19,706 nucleotides of DNA from Bog-473 sp036502025 (GCA_036502025.1 DASXZJ010000005.1:1-19706); one strand, 5' to 3'; positions 1-8,057 are shown, numbered from the stretch's first letter. The notes: generated from the sequence alone by a model not told the origin. Made by a program: numbers and translations.

Positions 1-1164
1 GAGCTGGGGCAAAAGTTCGGCCTCGGTCGAGGAGAGGGAGAGCAGTTCGGAGGCGGCCGCCAGCTCGCCGGGAGACTGGGCGTAGACGACACGCGTCTCG
101 GAGTCGGCCAGCAGTCCCTGGGCCAGGGCCACCTGCTCGGAATCCGACGCGCCGACCGAACGCAGGTCCGACACCCGGTGCAGCACCGCGATGTTCGAGA
201 CACCCAAGGCGCGCGACAGCTTCCAGGAGGACTGCAGCCAGCGGGCCACACCGAGATTGGAGAGGATGGCCCAGGCCTCGTCGACGACCAGGTAGATGTG
301 CGACCCCGCGGCGCGACTCGCCGTTGTCCGCGCCAGGGCCGCCTGCAGCCACGACGTGGCGCACGCCATCAACACGCCCAGCGCCGTCGACGTGTAGAGC
401 GCGGAGAGATCGAGAACCACCAGCGGTGCAGAGAGGTCCAGGCCGGGTGTGGTGAGCCCGTCGAACATGCCATGCAGATCCCCGTGCACCAGGCGGCGCA
501 ACTCGAGCGCGATGTCACGCCCGTCCTCAAGAAGGTCGCGTTGCTCAGTGCGCAACGACAGGGCGGCGTCGGCGGTGGGTGCCAGCAGGGCGTCGACCAC
601 CGAGGGCACGGTGGGGACGGCCGACCGCGCCGCGGCCGAGACGAGCGCCACGCTCAGGGCGGCGCGCTCGCGGGGGACCAGGTTGCGTCCGAGACAAGCG
701 GCGGCCAGGGAGGCCAGTAACTCCATCTGCCGTCGCGCTGTGCTGCCCGCGCCGTCGCGCGCGCCGTCGGCGCGCTCGGGACCCGGGTCCAGAGGATTCA
801 GCCTGACCGCGCCGCCCGGCCGCAGTGCCACCGGTCGAACGCCCCACGCCGCGGCCAGATCGGCATATTCACCCTTCGGATCGACCACCCAGGCCCGGCG
901 GCCGAAGACCGCCTGGCGCCACAGGAAGGTCTTGACGAAGGCGCTCTTGCCCCGGCCGATCTGCCCGAAGACGACCATGTTCGGATTCGAGACGACCCCC
1001 AGGCCATAGAGCTCGAAGGGATCGAACACGAAGGAGCCGCCCAGGAGGTCATCGCCGATTACCACGCCCCGCTGGCCCAGGCCCGCCTCGGCGATGAAGG
1101 GATAGGCCGCCCCGAGGTTGCGGGTGGTCACCTGGTGGGCCGGGACCCGTGGGCTTCGATCCAT
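1..1164 (-). CDS. VirB4/TraC-type secretion ATPase (3' end cut by window)
   Basis: This is a P-loop ATPase of the kind that powers type IV secretion and conjugation systems, probably at the inner face of the membrane. 388 codons are visible and the C-terminus runs off the window. Walker A is GQIGRGKS at residues 67-74 and Walker B is IYLVVDEAW at about 290-298. The segment AWVVDPKGEYADL (91-103) is typical of VirB4/VirD4-like ATPases, and the N-terminal stretch before Walker A (TRNLGAAYPF, LGGSFVFDPFELY) matches ATPases encoded beside SCO6880-family genes in Actinomycetota. The chosen start is ATG at 1164. A GTG lies immediately before it at 1167, and neither has a clear Shine-Dalgarno sequence. 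The gene follows the response-regulator stop by about 45 bases on the same strand, so it is probably co-transcribed with that two-component system and not directly with its expected secretion partner at 5221-6597. Confidence 0.88.
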   Translation of the reverse strand, partial: MDRSPRVPAHQVTTRNLGAAYPFIAEAGLGQRGVVIGDDLLGGSFVFDPFELYGLGVVSNPNMVVFGQIGRGKSAFVKTFLWRQAVFGRRAWVVDPKGEYADLAAAWGVRPVALRPGGAVRLNPLDPGPERADGARDGAGSTARRQMELLASLAAACLGRNLVPRERAALSVALVSAAARSAVPTVPSVVDALLAPTADAALSLRTEQRDLLEDGRDIALELRRLVHGDLHGMFDGLTTPGLDLSAPLVVLDLSALYTSTALGVLMACATSWLQAALARTTASRAAGSHIYLVVDEAWAILSNLGVARWLQSSWKLSRALGVSNIAVLHRVSDLRSVGASDSEQVALAQGLLADSETRVVYAQSPGELAAASELLSLSSTEAELLPQL

Positions 1165-1209
1165 CACAGGGAAGAAAGGTCGGGTGCGAGCCTCGGTGTC
1201 CTCGGAATC

Positions 1210-1872
1210 TCAGCCCGGCGCGATGAACCCCGTCTCATAGGCGATGACCACCAGCTGGGCCCGGTCCCGGGCCCCGAGCTTCATCAGGACCCGGCTCACA
1301 TGGGTCTTCGCCGTGGCGGCGCTCATGTGCAGCTGCTCGGCCAGTTCGTGGTTGGACCGGCCCTTGGCCACCAGGGCAAAGACCTCACGCTCCCGATCGG
1401 TCAAGGTGTCGATGGCGCCGGTGGAAGAGTCCGGTCGAACCTCCCGGCTGGCGAAATCGGCGATCAGCCGCCGGGTCACGCTCGGCGCCAGTAGGGCGTC
1501 GCCGGCGGCGATGACCCGGATGGCCGCCAACAGCTCGGCTGGGGGGGTGTCCTTCAACATGAACCCGCTCGCACCAGCGCGCAACGCCGCGTAGACGTAC
1601 TCGTCGAGATCGAAGGTGGTCAGTATCAGGATCCGCGGGGGGCGGTCGGGCGGGCCGCGCAGGATGCGGCGCGTCGCCTCGATCCCGTCCATCACCGGCA
1701 TCCGCACGTCCATGAGCACCACGTCTGGTCGGGTGGCCTCGACCACGGCGACGGCTTCGGCGCCATCGGAGGCCTCGCCGAGCACGGCCAGGTCGTTGGC
1801 CGAGTCCACCAGCACACGGAAGGCGCCTCTGACCAGGGCCTGGTCGTCGGCCACCACCACTCCGATGGTCAT
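1210..1872 (-). CDS. NarL/FixJ-family response regulator
   Basis: This is a cytoplasmic DNA-binding response regulator of 220 residues, the normal family length. The receiver domain spans about 1-120, with acidic pocket D9/D10, phospho-acceptor D55 (in VVLMDVRMP), the conserved TT at 84-85 and K106. A LuxR-type helix-turn-helix occupies about 152-212 (LTDREREVFALVAKGRSNHE, then TAKTHVSRVLMKLGARDR). Its ATG overlaps the stop of the upstream histidine-kinase gene in an ATGA arrangement, so the two are translationally coupled and form a cognate pair. By analogy with similar TCS-ABC modules it probably controls the divergent ABC operon beginning at 3312. The inverted repeat at 3162-3177 is a candidate binding site, which is inference. 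Confidence 0.95.
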   Translation of the reverse strand: MTIGVVVADDQALVRGAFRVLVDSANDLAVLGEASDGAEAVAVVEATRPDVVLMDVRMPVMDGIEATRRILRGPPDRPPRILILTTFDLDEYVYAALRAGASGFMLKDTPPAELLAAIRVIAAGDALLAPSVTRRLIADFASREVRPDSSTGAIDTLTDREREVFALVAKGRSNHELAEQLHMSAATAKTHVSRVLMKLGARDRAQLVVIAYETGFIAPG

Positions 1873-3104
1873 CGGTCGGAGGACTCGAACGGCAGGCGGG
1901 CGTGCACTTCGAATCCACCTCCGTGGCCCGGAGCCGCGGTGAGGACGCCGCCGAACATGGCGGCTCGCTCGCGCATGCCGATGATCCCATGATGCGCCCC
2001 GCTCGCGTCGTCAACCCTCGGGGCGAGCAGGGCCCCGTTGGGCCCGACCGGTCCTTGGTCGACGACGCTGATGACGACGGCACCGCTCTCGAAGGTGATG
2101 TCCACCTCGGCGCAGGACGTTCCCGCATGCTTGGTGACATTGGTCAGCGCCTCCTGCACGATGCGGTAGGCGGAAAGATCCAGGCTGGGTGACAAGGCAA
2201 CCGTCCGGCCGTGCCGGCGGCAGGTGACAGAGAGTCCCGCGCCGCGCAGTTGGGACAGGAGTTGCTCCAGATCGGCCAGGCCCGGCGCCGGGGCCAGAGT
2301 TGGCTCTCCGGAGTCATTCCGACGCAGGACACCAAGGACCCGTCGTAGCTCCTCGAGAGCCGAGCGGCTGGTCGTCTCGACCGCGGCCAGAGCCCTTCGG
2401 GCTTCCTCTGGTTGCCGGTCGAGCACGTGCCCTCCCACGGCGGATTGGATGGCGATGACGCTGAGGCTGTGGGCGACTACGTCGTGGAGTTCCCTGGCGA
2501 TCTGGAGGCGCTCTTCGACAATCGACTGCTCGGCCCGCTCCATCTCCCATCGTTGGCGCTGTTCGGCTTGCCGGGCCATCCCGGTGACATAGGCCCGCCG
2601 GGAGCGGATGCTGTCACCGACGAACCACGCCGCACCGGCAATGACGATGTTGGTCGTCACGTCGTTGAGGTTCAAGGTTGCGTTGCCCCGACCTAACCGC
2701 ACGAGCTCGGCAACCCCGAGCGAACCGAGGAGAACCAGCCCGACCGAACACAGTGCCGCCACCGATTGCCGCCGCTCATACTGCGTGGCCACGATGTACA
2801 ACGGGAGAGCCAGTACCGGCGCGCCGGCGAACCCCTCGCCCAACACCGTTGACATCACTAGCGCCGCGGTCACGGTGACGAGTACCGGCAGGGGGTACTT
2901 CCGCCGGAGGGCGACCGAGCCTGCACCAAGGACGAGGGCTACGAGGAGCAGGGGGACGTTCCGTCTCGTCCCAGCCGAGATGCTCAATAGCCCACCCAGG
3001 AAGATCAGGCCGGCCAGGACGACGTCACCCCAGAGCCATTGGCGCGGCGTGATGCGCTGCAGCAGAGGGGGTCGGGGGCTTGTGCTCCCCATGGTTGACG
3101 CCAT
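1869..3104 (-). CDS. DesK/NarL-type membrane sensor histidine kinase
   Basis: This is a 411-residue sensor kinase. The N-terminal half (about 25-165) has four to five hydrophobic membrane segments and no sizeable extracellular domain, as in intramembrane-sensing kinases. A coiled region follows (about 175-200). The HisKA_3 dimerisation domain has phospho-acceptor H207 in ARELHDVVAHSLSV. A HATPase_c domain follows, with N-box QEALTNVTKHA (N322) and glycine-rich HHGIIGMRERA near 371-381. I chose ATG 3104, which has a TAGCGT box a few bases upstream and no Shine-Dalgarno. ATG 3092 is an alternative. It forms an operon with the response regulator (ATGA overlap) and diverges from the ABC transporter at 3312. 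The signal is unknown; cell-envelope or antimicrobial stress would be usual for this gene arrangement. Confidence 0.93.
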   Translation of the reverse strand: MASTMGSTSPRPPLLQRITPRQWLWGDVVLAGLIFLGGLLSISAGTRRNVPLLLVALVLGAGSVALRRKYPLPVLVTVTAALVMSTVLGEGFAGAPVLALPLYIVATQYERRQSVAALCSVGLVLLGSLGVAELVRLGRGNATLNLNDVTTNIVIAGAAWFVGDSIRSRRAYVTGMARQAEQRQRWEMERAEQSIVEERLQIARELHDVVAHSLSVIAIQSAVGGHVLDRQPEEARRALAAVETTSRSALEELRRVLGVLRRNDSGEPTLAPAPGLADLEQLLSQLRGAGLSVTCRRHGRTVALSPSLDLSAYRIVQEALTNVTKHAGTSCAEVDITFESGAVVISVVDQGPVGPNGALLAPRVDDASGAHHGIIGMRERAAMFGGVLTAAPGHGGGFEVHARLPFESSDR

Positions 3105-3161
3105 AGTCCGACGCTACTGAGGCAGCTATCGCTTCGCATCGCCCTGCGGTCGTTCCTTGCC

Positions 3162-3177
3162 TACATCGGAGGATGTA
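3162..3177. promoter_or_regulatory. Perfect inverted repeat, candidate operator
   Basis: TACATC-GGAG-GATGTA is a perfect 6-4-6 inverted repeat in the 207-base region between the divergent kinase (start 3104) and ABC ATPase (start 3312). It resembles dyad sites bound by dimeric NarL/LuxR-type regulators. Another GATGT half-site lies near 3228, and a TTCAT-N1-ATGAA dyad at 3265-3275. Its assignment to the 1210-1872 regulator is inference. Confidence 0.45.
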
Positions 3178-3300
3178 CGGCTGGCCCGCCGCCAGGCCTC
3201 GCTCCTACACCTCGGGTGGTGCGTAGATGTGGCCGCGCGGCCGACGATCCGCCAGCTCGACCTCTTCATGATGAAGGCAGCCGCATATCCGCCCATAGTG

Positions 3301-3305
3301 AGGAG
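3301..3305 (+). promoter_or_regulatory. Ribosome binding site deciding the ABC ATPase start
   Basis: AGGAG lies six bases before ATG 3312. It favours this start over the open frame that extends upstream to 3216, whose extra 32 residues do not resemble an ABC protein. Confidence 0.7.
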
Positions 3306-3311
3306 CGTTAC

Positions 3312-4277
3312 ATGATCGAAGTCACCGGCATCACCAAGCGCTACGGGGAGACCCTGGCCGTCGACGATCTCTCGTTCGTAGTCAGGCCGGGGCAGGTCAC
3401 CGGCTTTCTGGGCCCGAACGGGTCCGGCAAGTCGACCACCATGAGGATGATCATGGGCCTGGATCAGCCTGACGGGGGCCTGGCCGAGATCAACGGGGTC
3501 CCCTACGGCGGCCTCGGCTGGCCGCTGCGGGAGGTCGGTGCCCTCCTGGAGGCCAAGGCCATCCACCCGGGCCGCAGCGCGCGGAACCACCTGTGGGCTC
3601 TCGCCCAGACCAACGACATCCCGCGATCGAGGGTCGACGAAGTGCTCGACCTGGTCGGGATCGCCAACGTGGCGCACAAACGGGCCGGCACCTTCTCACT
3701 CGGCATGGGGCAACGGCTCGGCATCGCCGCCGCTCTCCTCGGGGATCCCGGTGTGCTGTTGTTCGACGAACCCATCAACGGGCTCGATCCGGAAGGCATC
3801 CGCTGGGTCCGCAACCTGCTCAAGGGGCTGGCCCAGGATGGACGTACCGTCTTCGTCTCGAGCCACCTCATGAGCGAGATGGCGCTGACCGCCGATCACC
3901 TGGTCGTGATCGGTCGGGGCCGGCTCATCGCTGAGATGCCGGTGGACCAGTTCATCGCGCAGAACTCCCAGCAGTTCGTGCGGGTTCGCACGCCGCAGGT
4001 GCGCGCGTTCCTCGACGTAGTGCGCGCCCGTGGCGCCACGGTGCTCGAGGAAGACGGGGGAGAATTGTCAGTGGCCGGCCTGAGTGCGCCGGAGATCGGC
4101 GACCTCGCCTTCGACCACCGGCTCGCCCTGCACGAACTCTCACCTCAGTCGGCCTCGCTCGAAGAAGCCTTCATGGAACTGACGCGTGACAGCGTCGACT
4201 ACCGAGGGGAGGGCGGCTTCGCGGCCGACTCCGACTCCGCCCCCGACAACGACCGGCGCCTGCCGGCAGGAAAGTGA
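3312..4277 (+). CDS. ABC transporter ATP-binding protein (BcrA/drug-exporter type)
   Basis: This is a 321-residue cytoplasmic ATPase subunit of an ABC-2 type exporter. Walker A is GPNGSGKS at 34-41, the signature segment is FSLGMGQRLG around 128-137 (LGMGQ in place of LSGGQ, common in the BcrA-like group), Walker B is VLLFDEP at 148-154, and the switch histidine is H185 in SSHLMSEM. About 100 C-terminal residues after the nucleotide-binding domain are typical of this family. The start is fixed by a good AGGAG. The stop overlaps the GTG start of the permease gene, so the two are coupled. It diverges from the two-component system, a layout often seen for exporters induced by envelope-active compounds. 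The substrate cannot be told from the sequence. Confidence 0.95.
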   Translation: MIEVTGITKRYGETLAVDDLSFVVRPGQVTGFLGPNGSGKSTTMRMIMGLDQPDGGLAEINGVPYGGLGWPLREVGALLEAKAIHPGRSARNHLWALAQTNDIPRSRVDEVLDLVGIANVAHKRAGTFSLGMGQRLGIAAALLGDPGVLLFDEPINGLDPEGIRWVRNLLKGLAQDGRTVFVSSHLMSEMALTADHLVVIGRGRLIAEMPVDQFIAQNSQQFVRVRTPQVRAFLDVVRARGATVLEEDGGELSVAGLSAPEIGDLAFDHRLALHELSPQSASLEEAFMELTRDSVDYRGEGGFAADSDSAPDNDRRLPAGK

Positions 4278-5116
4278 GCACCATGACCACCATCAGCACC
4301 TCCCTACCGGCGCCGACCACCTCGCACTACCGGCCCGCCGGTGTTTTACGGTCCGAGTGGACCAAGTTGCGCAGCGTTCGCTCAACGACGCGGACCCTGG
4401 CCGTCACCATCATCATCACCATCGGCATCGGCATCATCGCGGCCTCCACCGAGGCGAGTCGATGGGCTCACTTTGCTGCTCAGGACCGGACCACGTTCGA
4501 CCCCACCAACCTCAGCCTGACCGGCCTGCAGTTCGGCCAGCTCGCCATCGGCGTTCTGGGCGTCCTGGCCATCAGCGCGGAGTTCGGGACGGGGACCATC
4601 CGCTCGTCCTTGGCCGCCGTGCCCAACCGACGGACCTTCCTGGCGGCCAAGGCTGCCGTGTTCACCCTGGTCGCACTGGTCGTCGGTGAGGTCGTCTCCT
4701 TCGGCTCCTTCTTCATCGGCCAGGCCATGATCGGTGGCAACGTCCCTCACGCCACCATCGTTCAGGCCGGCGTGCTGCGCGCCGTCGTCGGCGGCGGGCT
4801 CTTCCTGGCGGTGTTGGGGCTGATCGGCCTCGGGCTGGGGGCCATCATCCGGCATACGGCCGGCGCCATCGCCGCCTTCGTGGGTTTCGTGCTGATCCTT
4901 CCGGCGATCGTCCCGGCCCTGCCCCTCTCCTGGCGCCACCTGATCAACAAGTTCGAGCCTTCGACGATCGGCCAGGCCATGACGACCGTCAAGTTCAATG
5001 GCCCGTCCGGCGCGGTCTCATCCCTCGGCCCGTGGGGCGGGTTCGCCGTCCTCTGCGCCTACGCCGCGGTGGCCCTCGGCCTCGGGGCGTGGCTGATGAT
5101 GCGGCGAGACGCCTAG
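4274..5116 (+). CDS. ABC-2 type permease
   Basis: This is the 280-residue membrane partner of the preceding ATPase. A short cytoplasmic N-terminus has the usual SEWTKLRS motif of this permease group. About six hydrophobic segments follow, including TLAVTIIITIGIGIIAAS, one beginning LTGLQFGQLAIGVLGVLAIS, and a glycine-rich segment VVGGGLFLAVLGLIGLGLG. The motif EFGTGTIRSSLAAVP in the first cytoplasmic loop is characteristic. GTG 4274 overlaps the upstream TGA. ATG 4283 is an equally plausible start, as a purine-rich AGGAAAG lies ahead of both. A 44-base hairpin ends the transcription unit 40 bases after the stop codon. Confidence 0.93.
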   Translation: MSTMTTISTSLPAPTTSHYRPAGVLRSEWTKLRSVRSTTRTLAVTIIITIGIGIIAASTEASRWAHFAAQDRTTFDPTNLSLTGLQFGQLAIGVLGVLAISAEFGTGTIRSSLAAVPNRRTFLAAKAAVFTLVALVVGEVVSFGSFFIGQAMIGGNVPHATIVQAGVLRAVVGGGLFLAVLGLIGLGLGAIIRHTAGAIAAFVGFVLILPAIVPALPLSWRHLINKFEPSTIGQAMTTVKFNGPSGAVSSLGPWGGFAVLCAYAAVALGLGAWLMMRRDA

Positions 5117-5155
5117 GGCACATCCCCGACGAGCTCCGCTCGAACATTGTCACCC

Positions 5156-5199
5156 TCGAGCGCCCAGATCGTCGCACCTGCGATGGTTTGGGCGCTCGA
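5156..5199 (+). terminator. 21-bp hairpin terminator-like structure
   Basis: Two 21-base arms (5156-5176 and 5179-5199) are separated by CC. The outer 11 pairs are perfect (TCGAGCGCCCA with TGGGCGCTCGA) and the inner 10 include three wobbles. All three are G-U pairs in plus-strand RNA and would be C-A mismatches in minus-strand RNA, so the structure fits a transcript of the ABC operon. No clear U-tract follows. It lies between convergent genes. Confidence 0.7.
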
Positions 5200-5220
5200 T
5201 CAATTGCACGCACCGCGCCC

Positions 5221-6597
5221 TCACGTGAGCCCACGCCCGAGCGGCAGGGTGCAGGTGTAGGCACGGGCCTGGTCGCCGTAGAGACGGCGGACCACCAACC
5301 GGCACTGGCCCGCCGCGTGCTGCACCGTCTCGCAGGCGGTCACCAGTTCCGGCTCGCTCGCCGCCGAGACCGTGATGTACCCGGCGTAGCGGAAGGAGGC
5401 GTGGCCGTCGGCCAACTCGGCCTCGCGCTGGGCCAGCACCTCGGACTGGCGGGTGTGGCGCGCCGTGGAGACGAACCCGCCGCGGCGGCGCAGCTCGCTG
5501 TCCGCCAGGTCGGCCGTCCGGGACGCCTCGACCCGACGCACCGCCTTCTCGGGGCCAAGGGGTTCCATGGTGATCGACACGGTCGCCCGGGCCGACGCCA
5601 ATAGGAGCGGCGCCAGGAAGTCGCTGCGCACGTCGGTACGGGGCCATTCGGCCACCCAGAACGTGGCGTGGACGAGGCCGTCCACCTGGATGCTGGACCA
5701 CTCCTCTTCCATCGCCATGGGCCAGGGACCCGCCGCCGCCGATGTCGCGGCGCCGAACTCGCGGCGCGCCGGGACGGCGTGCGGCTCATAGGTGCGCAGC
5801 AGCGCGGCGGCCAGGTCATCGGCTGAGAGCACGCCGTCGACCAGCACGTCGGCCTCGGCCAGCAGGCGGGCCATCGAGGCCACCTCGCGGGCCAGCACCT
5901 CGCACCCGATCTCGAGCGACTTGGCCTGGCGAACCTGCACGGTCAGCACCACCTCGTGGGTGCAGGCGTCGGCGTCCATGTCGTCCAGCAGCGACTCGTA
6001 CGACGCCCGTCCCTCGGACGCCGCCTCACCCGTCGCCCCGGCGGCGAGATACGTGCGCACGCCGTGCCCCTCGTCGGGGAACGACGCCGCCAGCCACTGC
6101 ACCCGTCGCACCGGGGAGCCCTCGCGCGCCAGCGCGGCGAGCACCGAGGCCCACCCGGCCACCCGGCGGTCCTGCTCGTCGGGGCCGAGCAGAGCGAAGC
6201 TCTGGCCCCGCAGTGACAGCGCGGCGGTCAGGGTCCTGGCCCGGGCGTCGTGCACCACGCCCATGTCCCGGGCCCCGGCGCTGAGGAGGCGGAGCCCGCC
6301 GAGCACATCGCGACTGCGCTTGGCGCCCGGCCCGAGTGCGCGCGTGCCCCACCGGACGACCACGGGGAACCACTGGTCGCCGGTCCGGCCGCTGACCGGC
6401 CAGGTGGCCAGGGCGGCACAGACCACCAGGATGATGAGCGCCACCCCGACGCCGACGGCGTTGGTCTGGCTGTGCAGCACCAGCAGGCCGACGACCAAGC
6501 CGAGGGCCACTGTGAGGATCTGGCCGGCCCGCCATCCGGCCAGGGCCCCGCCCCGCTCACGCGGGCCGAAGCGGTAGTGCGCCGGCTCCCGGCTCAC
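5221..6597 (-). CDS. SCO6880-family type IV secretion protein
   Basis: This is a 458-residue protein recognised as the SCO6880 family of actinobacterial type IV secretion loci. The N-terminus YRFGPRERGG is family-typical. Two hydrophobic helices follow (about 25-43 and 47-66; TVALGLVVGLLVL and VGVALIILVVCAALA), resembling the PrgI-like membrane anchor of Gram-positive conjugation systems. The long soluble part is probably equivalent to the N-terminal domain of VirB4 and has no P-loop, so it would depend on a separate ATPase such as the one at 1-1164. The GTG start overlaps the previous TGA (GTGA), giving translational coupling to the VirB6-like gene. The frame stays open far upstream, but that stretch is an antisense artefact over the neighbouring gene. 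Confidence 0.88.
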   Translation of the reverse strand: MSREPAHYRFGPRERGGALAGWRAGQILTVALGLVVGLLVLHSQTNAVGVGVALIILVVCAALATWPVSGRTGDQWFPVVVRWGTRALGPGAKRSRDVLGGLRLLSAGARDMGVVHDARARTLTAALSLRGQSFALLGPDEQDRRVAGWASVLAALAREGSPVRRVQWLAASFPDEGHGVRTYLAAGATGEAASEGRASYESLLDDMDADACTHEVVLTVQVRQAKSLEIGCEVLAREVASMARLLAEADVLVDGVLSADDLAAALLRTYEPHAVPARREFGAATSAAAGPWPMAMEEEWSSIQVDGLVHATFWVAEWPRTDVRSDFLAPLLLASARATVSITMEPLGPEKAVRRVEASRTADLADSELRRRGGFVSTARHTRQSEVLAQREAELADGHASFRYAGYITVSAASEPELVTACETVQHAAGQCRLVVRRLYGDQARAYTCTLPLGRGLT

Positions 6598-8057
6598 GGC
6601 GCCCCCGACCCGGACGTCGCGCCTTCGTCGGGCGACGGTAGGTAGCGGATGACCGGACCCATGGCGTCGCGGCCCATGGCATAGCGTCGGCCGTGGGGCT
6701 GGGGCGGCCCGATATAGGCCGGCTCCTCCCCCGGCCGGCTCGGCGCGGCCCGGACTGGCTTCGGCCCCCGGGATCGGGGCGCCGGAGGCGATGCCGAGGC
6801 CATCGCCTCCTCGTAGGCCGCATTGGTGGACGGCAACCCCACCATTACCCCGTCCGCGTTGGGAATCAGGCCGCCGTTGGCCACGTCGGGATCCGCCGGG
6901 GCCGAGCCACCTCCCCCAGCCCCGCCCGACCCGCCGCCGCTCCCCGAACCACCCAGACCCCCCACCCCACCCGTGCCGGCCGGGCCGGCGCGGGAGGCCA
7001 ACTTGGCCGCGCCGTGGGCCGCCATCCCCTCGTTGAGGGCGAAGGCCGCGGCCGTCCGCGGCACCCGGGTCAGCGCCGACGTGCCGCGCTGGCGGGCGCC
7101 CTCGAGGTGGCTGACCGCGCCCGCTTCGACGGCGGGGATCAGGCGGAGGATGGCGAAGGGCACGAAGGTGGCCAGGACGAGGAGGGCGCCGCCGGCCAGG
7201 ACGGAGGCGAAGCCCGACCCGGCGTCCCCACCGCCGGCGGTGCCCGAGGACACCGCACCGGCGGCCAGGCTGAGCGTGGCCACGATGACGAACTTGGAGA
7301 GGATCAGTGCGGCCAGCGTCTCGACCAGCCGGCGGCACCAGTGCGACACCGAGGGCCAGACCAGGGTGGCCAGCGCCATCGGGAGGAAGAGCACGGCCAC
7401 GTAGACCGCCGCCGCCCGCACCAGGAGCTCGAGCCACAGTACGAACGACGCCGCCGCCACCAGCAGCCCCACCAGCAGCAACACGAACGTGGCCATGGTG
7501 GGGTCACCGACCGCCGAGATCAGACCATGGGTCACGCCGCTGAGGAGGGCCTTGACGTCCGAGCCCGAACCGCCGGCCACGGCGGCGCACATGGCATCGG
7601 TGGCCGACAGGCACAGCAGCACGATCTGTATGGCCACCACCCCGAGCAGCATGGCCAGCGGCAACTGTACGAAGAAGGCCCGCAGCAATTGGCTCGCGCT
7701 CTGCCGGTAGACCGCTTGGAGGGTCGACACCACGAGCAGGGGGAGGACGACCACACCGGCCAGCGCGGTCATGACGGCGTAGTGCTGGCGGAACCAGCTC
7801 GCCCCGATGTCGATGGTGGTCGTGCTGACCAGCACGTCCCCGATCTGGGAGAGCAGCCACTCGGCCCCACCGGCCACCCACTGGCTGAGCCCGCTCAGCA
7901 CCGCGTCCACCCCGGCGCCCGCCACCGTCCCTCCGATGCTGCCGAGCTGGCAGACCGGGTTCAGCACATCGAGCCCGGGACAGCCGGCCGCGCGGGCGGT
8001 CACCGGCGCGGCCGGAGCGGCCAGCAGATGCCAAGAGAGCACGGCCACCGCGCTCAA
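6594..8057 (-). CDS. VirB6/TrbL-like polytopic membrane protein
   Basis: This is a roughly 487-residue membrane protein in the position of the conserved SCO6881-type gene of actinobacterial secretion loci, a probable channel component. The N-terminus looks like a signal or first helix (VAVLSWHLLAAPAAP). A cysteine-bearing linker follows (CPGLDVLNPVC), then five or six hydrophobic segments, for example VVVLPLLVVSTLQAVY, LPLAMLLGVVAIQIVLL, FVLLLVGLLVAAASFVLWLE and GGALLVLATFVPFAILRL. The C-terminal about 130 residues are glycine-, then proline- and arginine-rich and likely cytoplasmic. The start is uncertain. TTG 8057 overlaps the upstream TGA (TTGA), but GTG 8048 or 8042 would also fit, and none has a clear Shine-Dalgarno. 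The stop overlaps the SCO6880-family gene. Confidence 0.82.
   Translation of the reverse strand: MSAVAVLSWHLLAAPAAPVTARAAGCPGLDVLNPVCQLGSIGGTVAGAGVDAVLSGLSQWVAGGAEWLLSQIGDVLVSTTTIDIGASWFRQHYAVMTALAGVVVLPLLVVSTLQAVYRQSASQLLRAFFVQLPLAMLLGVVAIQIVLLCLSATDAMCAAVAGGSGSDVKALLSGVTHGLISAVGDPTMATFVLLLVGLLVAAASFVLWLELLVRAAAVYVAVLFLPMALATLVWPSVSHWCRRLVETLAALILSKFVIVATLSLAAGAVSSGTAGGGDAGSGFASVLAGGALLVLATFVPFAILRLIPAVEAGAVSHLEGARQRGTSALTRVPRTAAAFALNEGMAAHGAAKLASRAGPAGTGGVGGLGGSGSGGGSGGAGGGGSAPADPDVANGGLIPNADGVMVGLPSTNAAYEEAMASASPPAPRSRGPKPVRAAPSRPGEEPAYIGPPQPHGRRYAMGRDAMGPVIRYLPSPDEGATSGSGAP

Noticed and set aside
4186..4689. Plus-strand frame with a histidine-rich run
   Set aside because: It is a frame shadow of Ile/Thr codons (ATC/ACC) in the ABC permease; no ribosome site or homology.
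6598..7437. Upstream extension of the SCO6880-family frame
   Set aside because: It overlaps the VirB6-like gene in another frame and gives low-complexity Arg/Gly-rich protein. The family N-terminus YRFGPRERGG lies right after GTG 6597.
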